A stretch of DNA of 64,000 nucleotides from Nocardia sp. CC227C (GCF_030767025.1 NZ_JASITE010000014.1:62001-126000), one strand, 5' to 3'; numbered from the stretch's first letter, positions 17,390 to 25,312 are shown. Translations and numbers: made by a program. Notes: generated by a model from the letters alone, not told the origin.

Positions 17390-17710
17390 ATGAGTTCCGA
17401 GTTCGATGACGACCTTCGATCCGCCCTTGCTCGATCCGAGGACGGTGACACCGGCACCCGTCTGTCCGCGATCGTTGCTCTGGCGTCGTTGATACGTGAC
17501 GAGCGGGCAAGGGTCAGGCGAGTTGCAGCGCCAGTGCGGCCGCGGCGAGCGTCAGGTACGGCAGCGGGTAGGCGATGTCCGACCAGGCGCGGGCTCGTAC
17601 CACGGTGGCGAGGGCGAGGACGAAGTACACCGTCAAACCGGCGGCCGCCGCGAGTGCCAGCGGGTGCACGGCCAGGCCGATCAGCAGCCCTGCCCCGCCC
17701 AGGGCCTTGA
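17390..17710 (+). pseudogene. Probable truncated regulator, N-terminal part only
   Basis: GGAGGAG nine bases before ATG 17390 is an excellent start signal. The first 42 residues (MSSEFDDDLRSALARSEDGD, then RLSAIVALASLI) look like real coding sequence and resemble the N-termini of small actinobacterial helix-turn-helix proteins. After about 17513 the frame runs antisense through the DoxX gene and becomes Arg/Pro-rich, so the original C-terminus appears lost by rearrangement. Confidence 0.5.
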
Positions 17711-17858
17711 TACCGGCCAAGCCCGGCAGCCACGTGCGAGGCACGTCGTAGCGGGCCATGTTGTTCGCCACCCAGTCGGTACGGACCACGTCGATCCCGG
17801 CGGCGGCGAGCGCCGCCAGGGCCGCCAGTATGGACATGATGATGGCTGCGGTAGACAT
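17514..17858 (-). CDS. DoxX-like small membrane protein
   Basis: 114 aa with four predicted helices, the DoxX_2 layout (IMSILAALAALAAAGIDVV, WLPGLAGIKALGGAGLLIG, LAAAAGLTVYFVLALATVV, YLTLAAAALALQL). Function of this family is unclear; members are linked to thiol/redox stress. It is divergent from an ECF41-like sigma factor with 82 bases between, an arrangement seen for ECF41 targets. A truncated copy of its 5' end lies at 16497-16562. Confidence 0.85.
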   Translation of the reverse strand: MSTAAIIMSILAALAALAAAGIDVVRTDWVANNMARYDVPRTWLPGLAGIKALGGAGLLIGLAVHPLALAAAAGLTVYFVLALATVVRARAWSDIAYPLPYLTLAAAALALQLA

Positions 17859-17940
17859 GGGGCAACTCCTCGATATCGCTGTTCTCCCCGGCGAAAGGGG
17901 TCTCGAGAAGCAGACGAACGGGCGCGCGGAAAGGTGACCG

Positions 17941-18816
17941 ATGTCCGATCAGGGCGAGTTGACGAGGCAGTTCGAGGCGCAGCGCCCGCGCCTGCGCGCC
18001 GTCGGCTACCGCATGCTCGGCTCGTGGGCCGCGGCCGACGACGCCGTCCAGGACACCTGGTTGCGCCTGCACCGCGCCGACCCGGCCGAAGTGGCGAGCC
18101 TGCCCGCCTGGCTGACCACCGTGATCTCACGAATCTGCTTGGACCACCTGCGTTCCCGCGCCGCCCATCCGGAGGATCCGCTCGGCGACGTCGACCCCGA
18201 CCGCGTCCGGGGCACCGCCCACGACCCGGAAGAGGCAGCGGTGCAAGCGGACTCGGTCAGCCGCGCCCTGCTGGTCGTGCTGGATCGGCTGTCGCCCGCC
18301 GAACGGGTGGCTTTCGTGCTGCACGACGTTTTCGCGGTGCCGTTCGATCAGATCGCCGCGGTGGTCGACCGCACACCGGACGCCGCCAAAAAGCTCGCCA
18401 GCCGCGCCCGCCGACGCGTCCGGGGCAACCCCGCGGTCCCACCGGCCGATCTCGCCCGGCACCGCCGCACGGTCGACGCCTTCCTGGACGCGGCCCGCAC
18501 CGGCAATCTCGAAGCGCTGCTCGAGATCCTGGCTCCCGATGTGGTCCGTCGCGCCGACGCCTCGGCGGTCCCCGCCGGCACCGCGCTCACCGCCCGCGGC
18601 ATCACTCGCGTCACCGAGGACGTCGCCCGCTTCGGCGCCCGCGCCGTATTCGCCGAACCCGCCCTCGTCGACGGAATGGTCGGCGCCGTGGTCGCCCCGC
18701 GCGGTCGCCTCGCCCAGGTACTGCGTTTCCGCGTCGAAGGCACCCGCATCACCGAATACGAAGTCATCGCCGACCCCGACCGGCTGCACGGGCTGGATAT
18801 CGCGGTACTCGGCTGA
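17941..18816 (+). CDS. ECF sigma factor with SnoaL-like C-terminal domain (ECF41/SigJ type)
   Basis: 291 aa. Region 2 (RAVGYRMLGSWAAADDAVQDTWLRLHR) and region 4 (LSPAERVAFVLHDVFAVPFDQIAAVVDRT) are complete, followed by a SnoaL/NTF2-like domain of about 110 aa that in ECF41 proteins modulates activity instead of an anti-sigma factor. The NPDKL-type C-terminal motif appears as DPDRL, while the WLPEP linker motif and the DGGGK motif of canonical ECF41 are not seen. The divergent DoxX-like gene is the likely target. ATG 17941 follows GGAAAGGTG. Confidence 0.9.
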   Translation: MSDQGELTRQFEAQRPRLRAVGYRMLGSWAAADDAVQDTWLRLHRADPAEVASLPAWLTTVISRICLDHLRSRAAHPEDPLGDVDPDRVRGTAHDPEEAAVQADSVSRALLVVLDRLSPAERVAFVLHDVFAVPFDQIAAVVDRTPDAAKKLASRARRRVRGNPAVPPADLARHRRTVDAFLDAARTGNLEALLEILAPDVVRRADASAVPAGTALTARGITRVTEDVARFGARAVFAEPALVDGMVGAVVAPRGRLAQVLRFRVEGTRITEYEVIADPDRLHGLDIAVLG

Positions 18817-18859
18817 GTTCCGCCACCCGACCGGACGTGAAATACCTCCGGCGGTTCGC

Positions 18860-18889
18860 GGCGTGCGAAACATCGGCGTGCGAAACATC
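18860..18889. repeat. Perfect tandem 15-bp duplication
   Basis: GGCGTGCGAAACATC occurs twice back to back between the sigma factor gene and the next promoter. It may be chance slippage or a binding site pair. Confidence 0.8.
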
Positions 18890-18950
18890 AATGGAGAGGT
18901 TCTTCGAAGATCCGTCCGGGGGTGCTCTGCTACCTCACGTAGTAGGTCGC

Positions 18951-18956
18951 TAGCAT
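18951..18956 (+). promoter_or_regulatory. -10-like hexamer, leaderless start
   Basis: TAGCAT lies seven bases before GTG 18964, consistent with a leaderless transcript of the small membrane protein gene. Confidence 0.45.
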
Positions 18957-18963
18957 CGTCGCT

Positions 18964-19371
18964 GTGCCGGACAAGAGACGACTGACGCTGGTGGGTGCCG
19001 TGCTGTCGGCGGCGGCCGCGATGTTGCTGCTGCTCGGTTGGTTGGCGTGGGGGCGCGGGTACGGGTACGGGGTCGACGACAATCCGGGCTATGTGCTGCT
19101 GTTCCCGGTGTTCGCGGGTTTCTTCCTGTGGGGGCTGGTCCGATTCCGGGCGATGGAACGCGATGCCGCGGTGGCCGACAGCAAACCCTTGTCGGACAGG
19201 GGGAGTCGAGAGATTCCCGCCGGGCTGCTGCCCGCGCGCGAGGCGGCCGTGAGTGACACCGATCGCGCGATGGACGCGTACAACCGGTATCTGGCCGAAC
19301 TCAATGCGCGCGAGCTGCGACACCATCTGCGCGAGGCGGGTTTGGACGTCTTCGCGGGCGACCGGACGTAG
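18964..19371 (+). CDS. Small two-helix membrane protein
   Basis: 135 aa. Transmembrane helices at about residues 8-28 and 43-60 (VGAVLSAAAAMLLLLGWLAW, GYVLLFPVFAGFFLWGLVRF), then a soluble helical tail with AMDAYNRYLAELNARELRHH. It is a typical actinobacterial conserved hypothetical with no known role. It converges on the DUF6194 gene with a 12-base gap. Confidence 0.75.
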   Translation: MPDKRRLTLVGAVLSAAAAMLLLLGWLAWGRGYGYGVDDNPGYVLLFPVFAGFFLWGLVRFRAMERDAAVADSKPLSDRGSREIPAGLLPAREAAVSDTDRAMDAYNRYLAELNARELRHHLREAGLDVFAGDRT

Positions 19372-19382
19372 TCGGCGGACCG

Positions 19383-19841
19383 TCAGCCGGCGCGCCGGTC
19401 GTACCGGGTCCGGGCGCGGTCGTGGGCGGTGCGGAGCAGTTCTCGCACCGTGGATGCGGTGCGTGTGCCCGGGTTCACCACCGCCAGCCACCCGGCGCTC
19501 TTGTACACGGGGTGGGGCAGGACCGTATCGGCGACGCTCGCGTCGACCTCGGGGGCTTCGCGAGGCGAGTGGCCGATCGAGCGTTCGAAGACGTCTTTTC
19601 CGACGCTGATGTTCACGCGGAAGACGTCCGGCCGGTGCAGCTGTGACGCGGTGTCGTCGGGGTAGTCCTTGGTCACGATGGTCGCGAAGGGTTGGACGGT
19701 GGTCGGCACCTGTCCGTCGGGGGCGTAGTAGAAGAACGCGTCACCCCACGCGACCTCGGGAGTGCCGTCACCGGGCTGCGGCTTCAGGGTCAGCACGCCG
19801 CCGAGGCTTTCGATGTAGGCGATGATCTCGTCGATGCTCAT
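19383..19841 (-). CDS. DUF6194 family protein
   Basis: 152 aa from ATG 19841. MSIDEIIAYIESLGGVLTLK and later FATIVTKDYPDDTASQLHRP, FRVNISVGKDVFERSIG and PHPVYKSAGWLAVVNPG are the conserved blocks of this small family, which has a YjbR/CyaY-like look. No enzymatic activity is known. It is divergent from a double-MerR regulator, with only 43 bases shared between the two starts, so that regulator is a candidate to control it. Confidence 0.82.
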   Translation of the reverse strand: MSIDEIIAYIESLGGVLTLKPQPGDGTPEVAWGDAFFYYAPDGQVPTTVQPFATIVTKDYPDDTASQLHRPDVFRVNISVGKDVFERSIGHSPREAPEVDASVADTVLPHPVYKSAGWLAVVNPGTRTASTVRELLRTAHDRARTRYDRRAG

Positions 19842-19884
19842 GGTTACAGCGTGACATTGAAGTGCTTGTGTAGAGTTTTCCGCG

Positions 19885-20637
19885 ATGAGCCCAGGTGAAG
19901 ACCGCGAAAGTCGCAACTCGGGTCTGCTGCGCACCGCTGCGGTGGCGCAGCGGGCGGGGTACTCCGTTCAGCAGGTGCGCAATCTCGAACGTGACGGGGT
20001 GCTGCCGCCCGCGCGTCGAACAGCCGCCGGATACCGGGTGTACGACGACACTCACGTCCGCGCCGCTCGCGCCTACCGGGCACTGGCCGCGGGGGTGGGG
20101 CCGGTGCAGGCCAAGGTCATCATGCGGGCGGTGCACGCGGGGCCACCGACGCAGCCCCTCGCGCTGCTGGACGCCGCGCATGCGCACCTCGACCGGGAAC
20201 GCCGCGACCTCGCGTTGGCGCAGGACGCGGTCCGTGCCATCGCCGACGAGTCCATCGACGATGTGCGTGCCGCCGATGCCATGAGCATCTCGGAGCTGGC
20301 CGAGGCCCTCGGCGTGCGGCCGTCGACCTTGCGGCATTGGGAGGCAATGGGTGTGGTGACGCCGGAGCGCAGCCCGACCGGTGCGTCGCGCAGCTACCGG
20401 CCCGGCGACGTTCGGGACGCGCGGATCGTGCACCAGTTGCGGCTGGCGGGCTACCGCCTCGCTCCGCTCCGGTCGCTCATGCCGCAGTTGCGCGGGGCGC
20501 GACGCTGGGCCGAGGTGCTGACCGGGCTGACCGCCCGGGACGCGGATATCACGACGCGCTCCCGGGCTCTGCTCACGGCGGCCGCCGAACTGGATGCGCT
20601 CCTCCCACCGCTCGATTCCGCACCCGGTGTTCGGTAG
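19885..20637 (+). CDS. MerR-family regulator with two MerR DNA-binding domains
   Basis: 250 aa. Domain one (residues about 14-70: TAAVAQRAGYSVQQVRNLER, GYRVYDDTHVRAARAYRAL) and domain two (about 133-200: MSISELAEALGVRPSTLRHW, SYRPGDVRDARIVHQLRLAG) are both complete MerR winged helices, separated by a helical linker. Classical MerR proteins have one. The short divergent region (19842-19884) contains ACATTGAAGTGCTTGTGTAGAG, which includes a possible promoter in the compact MerR style. Confidence 0.88.
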   Translation: MSPGEDRESRNSGLLRTAAVAQRAGYSVQQVRNLERDGVLPPARRTAAGYRVYDDTHVRAARAYRALAAGVGPVQAKVIMRAVHAGPPTQPLALLDAAHAHLDRERRDLALAQDAVRAIADESIDDVRAADAMSISELAEALGVRPSTLRHWEAMGVVTPERSPTGASRSYRPGDVRDARIVHQLRLAGYRLAPLRSLMPQLRGARRWAEVLTGLTARDADITTRSRALLTAAAELDALLPPLDSAPGVR

Positions 20638-20701
20638 GCGTCGCGGGCTGTCGGGGTCGCTCCGCCGGTGCGGAGGGTGCATCGCCGCGGTCGTGCGGGC
20701 G

Positions 20702-21733
20702 TCAAGGTCTGGTGGCATCCTGACGGCTTTCCCGGGCGAATCGGCCGGGGGCCAACCCTTTCCAGGTGCGGAAGGCGGTCGAGAAGGCCGACATGCTGGA
20801 GTAGCCCAGCCGCTGCGCCACCGTGTCGACGGTGAATCCCTTGGCGAGCAGTTCCTCGGCGAGCATGCCGGTCGTCTCGTGGCTCAATGCGCGAAAGCTG
20901 GTGCCCTCGTCGGCGAGGCGGCGGCGCAGGGTGCGGACGCTGATATTCAGATCGGCCGCCACCTCGGTCTGGCCCGCGAGTCCGCCCCGGTAGACGAGCA
21001 GTTCGCGCACCTGTCCACTGAGCCCGGTGCGCGCGTGCCGCCGCTGGACGGTCTCGACGCAGAGCCGCTCGTACTGCGCGCGCAGCAGCGGGTGCGCCTG
21101 CGGCATGGGGTGGCGCAGGTCGGCGGCATCGAGGACGAGCACGGTGCGCTCGGCGTCGAACCTGATCTCGGGCACGTTCAGCAATGTGCCGACCGCCTCG
21201 TAGACGGGGGAGTAGCCGAGGGTGACATCCAGCCGTTGCACCGGAACATCCCAGCTCAGCAGTTCCCGCTGTACCGTGCGGATCAGGGTGAGGTCGCGTT
21301 CGAGCGCGAACCGCCGCACCTGTTCGGGAACATTCGAGGCATCCATGCTCACCAGCACCTGCGCGCCGGAGGTCTCCAGCGCGTACCGCACATACGCGAA
21401 CGACAGGTCCGCGAACCGCGTCCACATCTCCACCATCTCCCGCACGGTGGCGCACGCGCTCAATGCCACCCCGAGGTTCCCGATCACCGGCAGATGCACC
21501 GCCATCCCCGCGATCAACCCCAGCCCCGGCTCATCTCCGGTCACATCCAGAATCCTGCGGATGATCCGGAACTCCTGATCGAGGTCGATCTCCACCGTCG
21601 GGTCGGTCAGCTCCGCCACTTCGATCCCCGTCCCCGCCAACGCGACCGCCCCGTCGATCCCCCTCTCCATCGCGAAATCGACCAACAGTGCCGCGCTGAC
21701 CGTCGAGCGCACATACCAAGGGTCCCTGGCCAT
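20702..21733 (-). CDS. AraC-family regulator (OruR/ArgR-like N-terminal domain)
   Basis: 343 aa from ATG 21733. The N-terminal two-thirds is the Arabinose_bd domain of the OruR group (VRSTVSAALLVDFAMERGID, GLGLIAGMAVHLPVIGNLGV, LGYSPVYEAVGTLLNVPEIR), and the C-terminus has two AraC helix-turn-helix units (VAADLNISVRTLRRRLADEG, VAQRLGYSSMSAFSTAFRTW). Homologues control lipid, virulence or catabolic genes. No divergent target is obvious. It ends close to the convergent MerR gene. Confidence 0.9.
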   Translation of the reverse strand: MARDPWYVRSTVSAALLVDFAMERGIDGAVALAGTGIEVAELTDPTVEIDLDQEFRIIRRILDVTGDEPGLGLIAGMAVHLPVIGNLGVALSACATVREMVEMWTRFADLSFAYVRYALETSGAQVLVSMDASNVPEQVRRFALERDLTLIRTVQRELLSWDVPVQRLDVTLGYSPVYEAVGTLLNVPEIRFDAERTVLVLDAADLRHPMPQAHPLLRAQYERLCVETVQRRHARTGLSGQVRELLVYRGGLAGQTEVAADLNISVRTLRRRLADEGTSFRALSHETTGMLAEELLAKGFTVDTVAQRLGYSSMSAFSTAFRTWKGLAPGRFARESRQDATRP

Positions 21734-21842
21734 ACCGAGAATCATCGCAACCCGAACCCGCCCGCATCCCCCGAATCGAAGACCACGACCCGGTTGCTTC
21801 GGCTACGCTGCGGTCGCGGCTCATGATCGAAGGAGGGCCACC

Positions 21843-22060
21843 GTGCGCATCATGATCTCCTCCTTCCCCGCCTCCCGGCCCGCTACGCCCTCATCGACAC
21901 CCTGATAGCCGGTATCGGTGACCGCGAAGTCCAGGACCGGGTGCGTGCCGACGCCGCCCACCGCCTGGTCGGTTCCATCACCCCCGAATCGCCGGATTCC
22001 GCCACCCCCGCCGCGGTCCCGACCACCCTCGCGAAGCCCCTCCCGCCATCCGATTCGTGA
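21843..22060 (+). pseudogene. Frameshifted small gene
   Basis: GAAGGAGG six bases before GTG 21843 is a strong start. The starting frame (MRIMISSFPASRPATP) stops at about 21902, while the neighbouring frame continues with coding-like codons as RYALIDTLIAGIGDREVQDR and VRADAAHRLVGSITPES to a TGA at 22060. Joining the frames near 21880 gives a plausible 70-residue protein. I read it as a single-base frameshift in a small unknown gene, or a sequencing error. Confidence 0.45.
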
Positions 22061-22153
22061 TCTCTCGGTGGGCCGCACCCATCGCGGACGGCGGTAGCCG
22101 ACACGATCGCGGGTCGAGTCTCCTGCGGCTTTCGTGCCCATCCGAGGTAGACC

Positions 22154-22159
22154 TAGCCT
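22154..22159 (+). promoter_or_regulatory. -10-like hexamer, leaderless start
   Basis: TAGCCT lies six bases before ATG 22166 with no ribosome-binding site, matching the leaderless pattern at dapA and ftsK, where the same hexamer is used. Confidence 0.5.
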
Positions 22160-22165
22160 GGAGCG

Positions 22166-22630
22166 ATGGCCGATGGTGGCGCATGTGAATGTGGCTCCGC
22201 GAGACCGTGTGTCGACACGTGGTACGAGGCGCTCGCACAGGAGCATCAGGATCCGGAGATGGCGACGTGGCATGCGCCGCTGGTCTGCAATTTCGTGTTG
22301 CAGCACCCGTCTCGCAACAAGGAGCGGTTCGCCGATGTGCAGTTCCGGCTATTGCAGTTCTATCTCGACCGAGGTGTGACGGCTGTCAACCGGCTGGCGC
22401 GACATCAGGTGGCGCGCAACAAGAGTGGTGGGCCGGGGTACGACATGCGGCCTCTGCAGCCGTACCGTGCGCTGCCGCACAGGGATTCCGTGCCGCGTTT
22501 CGCGCTCGGCATACCGGACCTGAGGGATGCCGACGGCGGATTCGTCGGCGACGGTCACCCTGCCTACGGTGCGCGCATGCGGATGCTGAGCGAGGCGACC
22601 ATCGCGGGCTACCTCGAGAGCGAGTCTTAG
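22166..22630 (+). CDS. DUF5946 family protein
   Basis: 154 aa. The N-terminal cysteines in CECGSARPC and the conserved YEALAQEHQDPEMATWH and VCNFVLQHPS blocks fit DUF5946, whose members are small soluble proteins of unknown function, possibly metal-binding through the Cys and His residues. It is predicted to be read from a leaderless transcript. It is followed by a SnoaL-like remnant and a flavodoxin-like gene on the same strand. Confidence 0.75.
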   Translation: MADGGACECGSARPCVDTWYEALAQEHQDPEMATWHAPLVCNFVLQHPSRNKERFADVQFRLLQFYLDRGVTAVNRLARHQVARNKSGGPGYDMRPLQPYRALPHRDSVPRFALGIPDLRDADGGFVGDGHPAYGARMRMLSEATIAGYLESES

Positions 22631-22659
22631 CTTTCCTCGTCGAGTTTCTCGCCATCGAG

Positions 22660-22956
22660 ATGACCTCAACGTCGATTGAGTCTTCCGAATGTGTCGGTGC
22701 CGAGAATTGGAGGACTCGAACGAGTCTGAACGATCCGAGTGCCGAGGCGACCGCACGGGCGGTGGCGGCCGGTCTTGCCGCCGAGTTGCGGCGGGCGGTC
22801 GAGACCGACGACGCCGACCGCTATGACAGCTGGTTCGCCGCGGGTTCACCCTTCGGTGAGCCGATCGTCGGCCATGAGCAGATCAATGCGATTCACCGGC
22901 GCATGATCGGGGCGGCGAAGCCTGTCGCGCCGCCTTCGGCCCCTAGGCTCGACACC
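22660..22956 (+). pseudogene. SnoaL-like domain fragment in frame with the next gene
   Basis: From ATG 22660 the frame reads ATARAVAAGLAAELRRAVET, then DRYDSWFAAGSPFGEPIVGH and EQINAIHRRMIG, the beginning of an NTF2/SnoaL-like domain with its GHEQI-x-IHR signature. It then runs without a stop into the flavodoxin-like gene. The domain is only about half length, so it is probably the remnant of an independent gene. Confidence 0.45.
22944..22949 (+). promoter_or_regulatory. -10-like hexamer, leaderless start
   Basis: TAGGCT lies seven bases before ATG 22957, giving the flavodoxin-like gene its own probable leaderless promoter inside the SnoaL-like fragment. Confidence 0.45.
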
Positions 22957-23409
22957 ATGCCGCGGTTGCTGATCATCCACCACACGCCGTCCCCGTTCAT
23001 GCAGGCGATGTTCGAAGCGGTGGTCTCCGGTGCGACCGACCCCGACATCGAGGGGGTGGAGGTCGTGCGTCGGGCGGCGCTGGCCGTCTCACCGACGGAC
23101 GTCCTGGAAGCGGACGGCTACCTCCTCGGCACCCCGGCGAACCTCGGGTACATGAGCGGCGCGCTCAAGCACGCGTTCGACGTCGTCTACTACCCCTGCC
23201 TCGATTCGACCCGAGGTCGCCCCTTCGGGTGCTACCTGCACGGCAACGAGGGCACCGAGGGGGCGGAGAAGGGGATCACCTCCATCACCACGGGCCTGGG
23301 GTGGACGAAAGCCGCTGAGTACGTGGTGGTTTCGGGCAAGCCGTCCAAGGAAGCGCTGGAGGGGTGCTGGGAATTGGGTGCGACCGTGGCGGCGCGGCTC
23401 ATGGGGTGA
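22957..23409 (+). CDS. Flavodoxin-family NAD(P)H oxidoreductase-like protein
   Basis: 150 aa. The FMN-binding phosphate loop is HTPSPFMQAMFEAVVSGA and the second loop LGTPANLGYMSGALKHAFD, with YLHGNEGTEGAEKGITSI as the third; this is the WrbA-like/flavodoxin_2 fold. A small soluble FMN protein acting as an electron carrier or quinone/other reductase is likely. The start at 22957 is preferred over an in-frame fused start at 22660 because MPRLLIIHHTPS is the natural first strand. Confidence 0.82.
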   Translation: MPRLLIIHHTPSPFMQAMFEAVVSGATDPDIEGVEVVRRAALAVSPTDVLEADGYLLGTPANLGYMSGALKHAFDVVYYPCLDSTRGRPFGCYLHGNEGTEGAEKGITSITTGLGWTKAAEYVVVSGKPSKEALEGCWELGATVAARLMG

Positions 23410-23423
23410 GCGCGGTCGGGCTC

Positions 23424-24263
23424 TCACGTCGTCCGGATACGTCGCTCCATCGCTGCCCGGATGAGTGCTCGGGCCGCGTCGTTGTAAGCGGCCTGCTCGG
23501 CGAGCACGGCGAAGGTCTTCTCGTGCAGGGTGATTTCGGACGGCCGGGTGATGGTCAGCTCCGCGCTGACGGTTTCGGTGAGCACTTGGGCACGGTCGTA
23601 GATGACGAAATTCGTCGCGGGGGCGCGGTACTCGGCACCGAGCGGGATCACCCCGAGCCGGAGGTTGGGCCGTTCCAGTTCGCCGAGGAGGTGTTCGAGC
23701 TGCGCCAGCATCACCGCGCCGTCACCGACCGTCGGATAGAGCGCGGCCTCGCCGATCAGGATGTGGAAGCGGTGCCCGGCGCGCTGGAGGACGCTCTTAC
23801 GGGCCATCCGCATCGCCACGGCCTCCTCCAGGTCGTCACGGCCGCCGATCATGGAGATACAGACGCGCAGGATCGCACGGGCGTAGCCCTCGGTCTGCAA
23901 CAGGCCGGGCATGGTGTCGGGGTCGTACCAGCGGATAAGGCGCGTCTCGCCTTCCAGCTTGATCGATTGGCGCTGCCGGTGCGCGTGCCCGGCGGCGAGG
24001 GTGCGCTGCCATTCCAGGTACATCGCGCGCAGGTTGCGCAGGCTCGCCACCAGGTCATCCAGCACGGCCATGCTGTCGCACGCCGCGCACCAGTCGGCGA
24101 GGTCGGCTTCGGTCGGCGCTTGCTTTCCGCGCTCGATGCGGCTGATCTTGCTGGAGTGCCAGCCGCATCGAGCAGCGAGATCGACGCCCGATAGATGGGC
24201 GGCCCGGCGCAGCTCCCGAAGGCGTGCGCCGAGCGCGGCCCGTGCGTCGTCAACAGCTCTCAC
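23424..24263 (-). CDS. Scr1-type HTH regulator with DUF5753 domain
   Basis: 279 aa. An N-terminal XRE-like helix-turn-helix (LGARLRELRRAAHLSGVDLA, GWHSSKISRIERGKQAPTE) precedes the DUF5753 domain (WYDPDTMPGLLQTEGYARAI, ERPNLRLGVIPLGAEYRAP, NFVIYDRAQVLTETVSAELT). Such proteins in Streptomyces and Nocardia pair with small DUF397 or DUF6879 partners and act in development or as toxin-antitoxin-like modules. GTG 24263 overlaps the DUF6879 stop (GTGA). It is the last gene of a three-gene coupled operon. Confidence 0.9.
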   Translation of the reverse strand: MRAVDDARAALGARLRELRRAAHLSGVDLAARCGWHSSKISRIERGKQAPTEADLADWCAACDSMAVLDDLVASLRNLRAMYLEWQRTLAAGHAHRQRQSIKLEGETRLIRWYDPDTMPGLLQTEGYARAILRVCISMIGGRDDLEEAVAMRMARKSVLQRAGHRFHILIGEAALYPTVGDGAVMLAQLEHLLGELERPNLRLGVIPLGAEYRAPATNFVIYDRAQVLTETVSAELTITRPSEITLHEKTFAVLAEQAAYNDAARALIRAAMERRIRTT

Positions 24264-24811
24264 GGCGCGTGCGCGTACTCGCTGTCGGCGTACCGGGCGT
24301 GGTCGATACCCTTCGGCCACAACGTCGCCCGTGCATGCACGCAGCGGGCGACGATTCCCGGGTCGGTGGTGATGGACAGGCCCATGAATTCTCCCGTCTC
24401 GGCGAACGTCGTGAACGCGACCGTGTCGTCGTCGAACAACCAGTAGTCGTCGCTCGGCACCTCGGCCGGGTCGGCGAGGTGGCGCGGCAGCCACCGGACG
24501 GCTTCCCCGGTCTGGACGTTGTTGTCGGTCTCGCTGAGCAACCACCGGGTATAGGTGGAGTGCGGGACGGTGACCACGCGCAGCCGTTCGAGCGCGACAC
24601 CGCGCCCGGCCGTCTCCACCATCAGGTCATCCCACGCCTTCCACGACGCAGGCTGTTCCGCCGGTTCGTAACTCTCCCCGGTCTCCCAGCGCCGTAGCGC
24701 TTCGACCTCGTCGGCCACACCGTAGGTGTCCTGCACCTCCAGGTGGAAGGCATATCGGTGGGCCGCACGGAACAGCGGCTCGAACACCCCGCCACCGACA
24801 ACGTGGAGCAT
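24260..24811 (-). CDS. DUF6879 family protein
   Basis: 183 aa. Conserved blocks are FEPLFRAAHRYAFHLEVQDT, YGVADEVEALRRWETGE, RLRVVTVPHSTYTRWLLSET and SDDYWLFDDDTVAFTTF, which are the core of DUF6879, a family almost always next to Scr1/DUF5753 regulators. No enzymatic residues are proven; the Arg and acidic residues around YTRWLL could be functional. Its ATG overlaps the stop of the small gene upstream (ATGA) and its stop overlaps the regulator start, so all three are translated together. Confidence 0.87.
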   Translation of the reverse strand: MLHVVGGGVFEPLFRAAHRYAFHLEVQDTYGVADEVEALRRWETGESYEPAEQPASWKAWDDLMVETAGRGVALERLRVVTVPHSTYTRWLLSETDNNVQTGEAVRWLPRHLADPAEVPSDDYWLFDDDTVAFTTFAETGEFMGLSITTDPGIVARCVHARATLWPKGIDHARYADSEYAHAP

Positions 24812-25107
24812 CAGCGCACCACCACGGCCGTCTCGTGGTCGGCGAGCCGCAGCTGTGCGAGGACTTCACGGGAGGTGATCTCCTCACCGCTGACCAGGAA
24901 CGCGCCGGGTGCGGCGACGGCCTCCACCGGCAGCGTCATGCCCGGTTCCAGCCAGTCGAGCAGGACGTGAGGTACGAGCACAGTTCCGGCTCTGTCGGTG
25001 ATGTCGCCCTGTACTACCAGCTCGCCGGTCTCGGCGGCATACACCGCCGGGCAGGTGCCGCTCTTGGAGCCGGAGCCGAGCAGGCGCAGTGTGAGGTGCG
25101 AATGCAT
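24811..25107 (-). CDS. Small partner protein of the DUF6879 operon
   Basis: 98 aa from ATG 25107, which has AAGGAAGG upstream. It reads LRLLGSGSKSGTCPAVYAAE and later VLVPHVLLDWLEPGM, a sequence recurrent at DUF6879/Scr1 loci and perhaps the equivalent of DUF397 there. A single Cys (GTCPAVY) is well placed. It is the first gene of the operon and immediately downstream of a repeat-bearing promoter region. Function unknown. Confidence 0.75.
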   Translation of the reverse strand: MHSHLTLRLLGSGSKSGTCPAVYAAETGELVVQGDITDRAGTVLVPHVLLDWLEPGMTLPVEAVAAPGAFLVSGEEITSREVLAQLRLADHETAVVVR

Positions 25108-25172
25108 GGTGAGGCCTTCCTTTGCGATCGAGGCGAATGTATCTCGCAATGGTCGCGGTAATTGCCTCCCGC

Positions 25173-25207
25173 ACACAAGATTACGCGCAAAGATGCACAA
25201 AGTTGTA
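25173..25207. promoter_or_regulatory. Iteron-like repeats upstream of the DUF6879 operon
   Basis: On the minus strand three related words, ACTTTGTGC, ATCTTTGCGC and ATCTTGTGTGC, follow each other at roughly 11-base (one helical turn) intervals. TAATCT inside the tract is a possible -10 box. The position between the divergent operon starts (25107 and 25313) suits an autoregulatory binding region for the HTH protein. Confidence 0.45.
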
Positions 25208-25312
25208 TCGGTTTCAGGTAACGCCGCCCCAGGATTGCCCTACGCCCCGCCGCCGGGTGCTCTCTTCCCCGGCGGCGGGTGCAACCCAGTCGGACAACGG
25301 AAGGGGCGAGCA

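Noticed and set aside
21821..22306. Minus-strand frame across the region 5' of the DUF5946 gene
   Set aside because: It has no start signal and overlaps the more convincing plus-strand frameshifted gene.
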